Assembly: GCF_040802235.1 (NCBI RefSeq)
Contig: NC_133156.1
Coordinates: 28,415,343 to 28,479,342 of the forward strand
Direction of reading: 5' to 3'
Length of the DNA: 64,000 nt
Source of the DNA: Manis javanica
Taxonomy: Eukaryota > Chordata > Mammalia > Pholidota > Manidae
The position numbers and the translations under genes are program-made. Each line of letters begins with the position of its first letter. Within the stretch, counting starts at the first letter, position 1. Below are positions 59,235 to 64,000 of this stretch, piece by piece. Under the pieces are notes generated by a model. It saw only the letters and a list, made by a program, of their open reading frames with translations, was not told the DNA's origin and searched no databases.

Positions 59235-59388
59235 ATGTATAGAGTGCTTTAATATTTTATAAAGCACTTCTGCATCCATTAGCTCATCTAACCCCCACAT
59301 AAGCCCCTTATGAAGGCCAAGTCATTATTACATGATTATTATTTCCAGTATGCAGATAAAGGTACTCATGCTCCAGAAAATCACAGAT
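59235..59388 (-). repeat. MIR fragment
   Basis: 'atctaacccccacataagcc' and 'attatttccagtatgcagat' form a diverged antisense MIR. Confidence 0.55.
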
Positions 59389-59490
59389 GGGTCCTGCTTG
59401 TCACTGTGTTCTTAGCACCCACACAGTGCCTGGCAGAGTAGGTGCTCAAAACAAAACAAAATCCTTTTGAAGGAATGACCTATATGAGGT
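59389..59490 (+). repeat. L2 3' end
   Basis: 'gttcttagcacccacacagt', then 'gcctggcagagtaggtgctc', the terminal L2 signature. Confidence 0.7.
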
Positions 59491-60529
59491 AATCTTCCAC
59501 ACCACTTACCCTTTTCTTTCTGTAAAATGGGGATTCATGCTGTAGGAGATAGACAGGAGCATTCAACTCATAGGATTCAGCTCTACAGCAGGGCTTAATC
59601 TTTTTAACAGGAGGAAGGAACTGAGTATCAAGCCCTTTTCCCCCTCCTAGAGAAGAGGCTGACTTTCAGTTCCAGGGGAATAATTGGGAAGTGCCTCTAA
59701 TGGGGAGATGGTTGTAACTCATTCCTGGAAGATCCCCAGACCAGATCCTCAGTGTCCTCACATCCCTGGGACTTTAGCTTCTCCTGGTTTCCTCAGCTGG
59801 AAGCTGAATTTTAGAGAGACAGGCCTGTGCACATGTAGTTGTGGGAAGTAAGTTCCAGAGTAAATGGGAAAGGTTCTGGAGTAAAAATTAAAATTTTCTA
59901 TAATATTGACACCCCAGGGAAAGGATTCTGCAGCAGTTGGAAGAGATAGGGTGGGGTGGATGAAAATGTAAGAAAAAATTAAAATATGTGCAATCCCTTT
60001 TTAGGTCAAAAATCATTTTATTAATTTTGGGACATAAAAATTTATTATGTATAATTTGATTTTCACTGCAAATTATCACAATAAGTATATTACATTTCCA
60101 AGTACAATCCTTATTCTCAAGCAGTAATTATAAATCTGTCGTTTACTTCTAATTTATTGAATCTAAAAAAAGAAATGGCACTATAGCTGTTAAATTTTCA
60201 GGAATCTCTTCAGCTTGCCTGTTGGGGAGAAGCAGAAGTCACCCACACTTGACTTCAGTAACCTTTCATGGTGTGGGATCAAGAGAGACCATGCATCTTT
60301 AAGAAAGTTGCTGAGACTGTGTGGGAGGAAACACCCCATCTCCCTGATGGCAACACTTGTCTCTTGGAACTTACTGTAAGGGTACATTTTATTTGCTAGT
60401 GACTGTACCTCACATTTTTTTCCCCTCAGAATAATTTATAATGCTCTTGGATTCTAGAATCGTGCTCACTATGTCACAGAAAGAGAAATTGGGGGAAATG
60501 GTTATTAAAGCTGATGTTTACTGAGAATC
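59491..60529. other. Unique sequence
   Basis: No gene, RNA or clear repeat recognised. AT-rich at 59870-60180. Confidence 0.45.
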
Positions 60530-60735
60530 TATTCTATGGTAGCCAGTGTTCTATGATTTTTACATATCTTCATTCATTCAATCCTTATAACAGCCCCACA
60601 ACAGATGGACTATTATTACTCACATTTTACGGATGAGAAAACTAAGGTTCAAGGAAGCCAAGTGACTTAACTAAAGTCCCATGGTTACCAAGGGGCTCAA
60701 CAAGGATTTGAAGCCAGGCTGAAAGCAAAGTAGTG
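60530..60735 (-). repeat. MIR SINE
   Basis: 'attttacggatgagaaaact', 'gtgacttaactaaagtccca' and 'aggatttgaagccaggctga' in antisense MIR order. Confidence 0.88.
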
Positions 60736-61164
60736 GGTGATTCGGTACAAAAAGTAGGTTCCAGTCAGTGCCCCTCAGTTAGTCAAGTTACCATCTTAAA
60801 GGGAACTGGGCTAACCCCCTCCTGCAGCCTCATCGCCCCATGGAACCAGGTGGGGCCCCCTTCTTCCCAGGCCTGCCCCCAAGGGGGCACTCGCAGCGCA
60901 GGCAGCTGATAGAGAAAACCGATGCTCCTGAAATACTGCTTTAGGTCTTGAACTCAGAGCAGTTTTAAACTCTTTAAACTTTCATTTTAAAAGGATTCTT
61001 TCTTTAATTCCTTTTATAGATCATGAAGTCACAAGGGCAAGAAAAAGCCAATGTCTAATTCCCTGCCAACTCTATTTCTCAGTCAGGCTCGAACTAGTAC
61101 GTCTAGAAACTTGGGAGAAAGCAGAAAAATCAAATCACACTCTGACCCTTCGCATTCACTTGCT
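60736..61164. other. Unique sequence leading into a CpG-rich block
   Basis: GC-rich near 60830-60920, then AT-rich. No repeat called. Confidence 0.4.
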
Positions 61165-61505
61165 CCTTTAGCACTGCCTACGGGACTCGAGCCCGTGGGC
61201 GGCGCTGGGAACCGGCGTTGGGAACTCGGGCGCCCTCAAGGCCTTGTCCTCACACGGCTCCCCTTCTAGCGGGGGAAGACTGGCGAGAACCGTAGCCGCA
61301 GACAGGGGTTAAAGCCTGGTGACTGTCTAAGGGCTCTGAAGGGAGCACCCTACTTTTCGGGCTGGCAGTGCCAGTATCCGGTCAGGGCCCTGGCCCCGGG
61401 GCTTGGGGAGTCGGCAAGACTGAAGGTGTGGACGAGGAAGCCTCTCGAGCCAGGGCGCGCAGGTGGTGCACCCCGCAGCTCTACCCTCACAGCCTCCCTG
61501 GGGCT
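61165..61505. promoter_or_regulatory. CpG-island-like block
   Basis: By eye about two dozen CpGs lie in roughly 340 bp of 60%+ GC sequence, far above the CpG-depleted surroundings. It is not inside any repeat I recognise. It could mark a promoter of an unannotated or off-window transcript. No open frame here shows known homology. Confidence 0.5.
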
Positions 61506-62635
61506 TGCTTTTTAGGGATCCCTTTGGGAGCGCAAGGTCTCCCTGGAGGGTCTGGGCAACTTACCTTCAATATTGTATCATGGGGGAGATTTGTTCGTGC
61601 AGCTTAATTTCTTTGAGGAGCCCAAAAGCTCCCCGGAATAAAGGGACACCAATCACGCTGCACCTCTAATTCCCACCTTCCCAACTGAGGCCCAGCGGGA
61701 GGATCAGGGCCGACACTGCCTCCTGCCGTGCGCCTGAGAGCCGCGCCTCACTGGGCTGCATATCAGTGTCCTGGGGTCCCTTTCCTGTCCACGATGTCAA
61801 CCGGGCCTCGCAACCCCCAGGAAGAGGAAGACGGAGTTTCCTGCCCCCCGCCCCCCGCTTTCAGAAGCAGAGCCCTACTTCCACACAGCTTCGTGCTCTG
61901 TTTGCCATCACAGTGTCTCCCAATCTTCTATCATTCAAGGCCTCCCTCTGACTTTTACCATATTCCTGTACACCTGTACTATTATTAATATATTTTTAAA
62001 GGCAGCCTATTTTTTCCCCCGTAGCTTAAGTGCTTTTGTTTAAAAATGAAACTTGATACCACTGCTCTAATTGGAAGTCTGGTTTCACTTACCATAAATG
62101 GAAGGCAGCCATAAAAAGAAATGCAAGAAAATGTTATCAAGTCCCAGCTAGACACTGCTACCTCCTGAAAACTCTGAGCCTGTTTTACTTGATCTCCTTT
62201 GTGAAAAAGGGAGGGTAGCACGTGTCAGAGGTCTTAACGACAGGCTGACTCATAAGCCAGGACTGGAGGAGAATGGAGAAATGGATGAACTTGCTCGCTA
62301 TGTGAGCGCTATGCCATGCCCCTTTGGGACACCACCCCGGTAGCCTTATCTTGCTCTTGGGAGAGCCTGTAGTGCAGCACCCCACCTTGCAGAGGAGAGG
62401 ATTCACCCTTGGCAACTCTCACGTTGGTTCCCCCAAGTGCACCCCACTCCCCCAAGCCACCCTCACCTGTCTGAGAGGCCATCCTTTGCAAGTCCTCTGT
62501 CTCTGCCTCTCGCCACTCCCCCCCCCACCGCGAGGTCCCAGGCCCCAGCCCTGCTCACGCACATCCTAGCACAAGGTGGTCCTCTAACCCACACCCTGCC
62601 TTAACCAGGCAGCATCAGAGCTACTGTGTTGCCAC
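61506..62635. other. Unique sequence
   Basis: GC-rich to about 61880, AT-rich to about 62150, then GC-rich. No gene called; short frames on both strands look incidental. Confidence 0.4.
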
Positions 62636-63185
62636 AAATGCCTGAACTCTCCCTCTGCTTCCCGTCTCTCCCCCAAGTGACCCTCCATGCCCTGCCCAGG
62701 TGCTCTCTAAAGCCCAGATCCCATCACACTGCTTCGCTGCTGAAAATGCCTTGGTGCCTCCCATCACCCTCAGGATCCCACCCTGCCTCCTGCCAGGGTC
62801 TCTGAGGGCCCTGGCCCATGTGTGTATCTCCTTGCCCCATTCCTTACCAGTGCTCAGCCCCAGCGTTGGGATCTCACCATGTCAGACTTCATTTCCTTAC
62901 CAGGCTCCCCCTTGACTTGGGCATTTTATAAACCACGTTCTTCTGCTTGAAGCACTGTGCCATCACCCACACATCACTCCTGCCCCAGCTGAAATGTCAC
63001 TCTCTCCTGGCAGCCTCCCCTGGTCCCCCTTGAAGCAGCCCTCACTCTCCACCCTTGGTGACCCTATGTTTCTCCCATTTCTCACACTTGCAACTGCCAG
63101 TGTCTGTTTGCATGTCTAGCACAGTGCCTGACACAGGGCAGAACTGTGTGAAGCCACAGAAATATTGGGTGACTGAATGGAGAGT
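62636..63185 (+). repeat. L2 LINE, long 3' fragment
   Basis: 'aagcccagatcccatcacac', 'aaatgtcactctctcctggc', 'cagcctcccctggtccccct' and terminal 'agcacagtgcctgacacagg' in L2 order. Confidence 0.88.
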
Positions 63186-63259
63186 TATTAATTTCCTGTA
63201 CCTATCAATCTCCACTCCCACTTTCTACCTGTCCTGCCTTTTGTCTTGACCTAACTAAG

Positions 63260-63375
63260 TTCTCTCTCTCCCAGCCTTGAAGTTTCAGGTCAATTCCACC
63301 TCCTCCCTGAAGCCACTGCTGATCACTCTACCCCAGACTGAATTCCTTCCATCATCCCTAGGGCATCTGTGAGAG
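63260..63375 (+). repeat. L2-like fragment
   Basis: 'aattccacctcctccctgaa', then 'gccactgctgatcactctac', a short L2-like piece. Confidence 0.5.
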
Positions 63376-64000
63376 TGAATGGGACATATTTTAGGTGGAA
63401 CAGAGTGAGGAAGCAATGTCATCTAAAACTCACACTCACTGCAATGATGCCTGCTTCCTAAGGGAGAAGGCGTAATTCCTACCAGTGGAAAAATAAATCT
63501 CTAAACGGTTTATTTCTTAGAGAGACTGGTGGGTGAAGAGAGACAACAGGCTGAAATTACAGTCTTTTTTGGTGTTTCTTTGCAGTAAATGTGGAATCCT
63601 AAGAAGAAGGCCTCTTTCAGAAAATGACCTGTTTTGGGAGAATAAATAAGAGTTGCACATGGTGTAAAACCCAAAGCAGAATTCCCTTAGCACACCACAT
63701 TAGTGAATCTTTGAATGTGCAAGGAGATAGGCGTAAGTGGGAGTGGGGAATCCATTGCTTTGAATAATGCAGTGAGGGAAAACCGCAGCCCTGGAGCAGT
63801 CCCCAGGGGGGGAAAAGTGGACTCTAAGGCAGAGTGGCCAAGCACTCAAATGAAGGTCTAGGGCCCTTGACAGGGAGGGCAGCGAGAAGGTCTCAGGGCT
63901 GGGTGGACTAAGGGCCAGCAAGCTCAGGGCTGGCTGCAATCCAAGTTACCCTTGCTGGCCTTACTGACCACATCTAGCCATCGGTAAGTCAGCTTCACCC
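63376..64000. other. Unique sequence to window end
   Basis: No gene or repeat recognised; no coding signal. Confidence 0.45.

Overview
This window looks like non-coding DNA from a placental mammal. It contains ancient pan-mammalian repeats (MIR, L2, MLT1, L1M) and several young L1 copies. No intact single-copy host gene could be supported. The only gene-derived sequence is an intronless, truncated GNB4 retropseudogene. No lineage-specific young SINE (Alu, B1/B2, carnivore, horse or ruminant tRNA-SINE) was seen. A SINE-poor, L1-rich laurasiatherian such as a pangolin would fit, but that is a weak inference.

Layout. 1-11.3 kb is old repeat-rich sequence (MIR, L2, MLT1, L1M) with two young L1 3' fragments. 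11.3-21.6 kb is a plus-strand L1 complex. It starts with an L1 5' UTR split by the antisense GNB4 retropseudogene, followed by that L1's partial ORF1. It then joins abruptly to a second L1, which carries an env-LTR retroposon (copy A) in ORF2. 21.6-25.6 kb is unique sequence plus an L1 3' fragment with a target-site duplication (TSD). 25.8-41.4 kb is a nested minus-strand complex: an older full-length L1 is split by a 9.3-kb insertion bearing its own 10-bp TSD. That insertion is a younger full-length L1 with a tandem-monomer 5' UTR plus a 1.8-kb 3' transduction that ends in env-LTR retroposon copy B. 41.4-47.2 kb holds an ERV1-like LTR and old L1M copies. 47.25-48.37 kb is retroposon copy C fused to a transduced L1 tail inside one TSD. 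48.4-64 kb is mostly unique sequence with L2, MIR, L1M and microsatellites, and a CpG-rich block near 61.2-61.5 kb.

The most interesting system is a non-autonomous retroposon family. It is built from a degenerate retroviral transmembrane-env segment, a polypurine tract and an LTR U3-R segment, and it ends in a poly(A) tail. The copies show L1-type target-site duplications, so the family appears to be copied by L1, architecturally parallel to SINE-R/SVA of apes. Three copies lie in 64 kb. One was carried as an L1 3' transduction and another carries a 3' transduction itself. All coordinates are read by eye; repeat family names below the class level are approximate.
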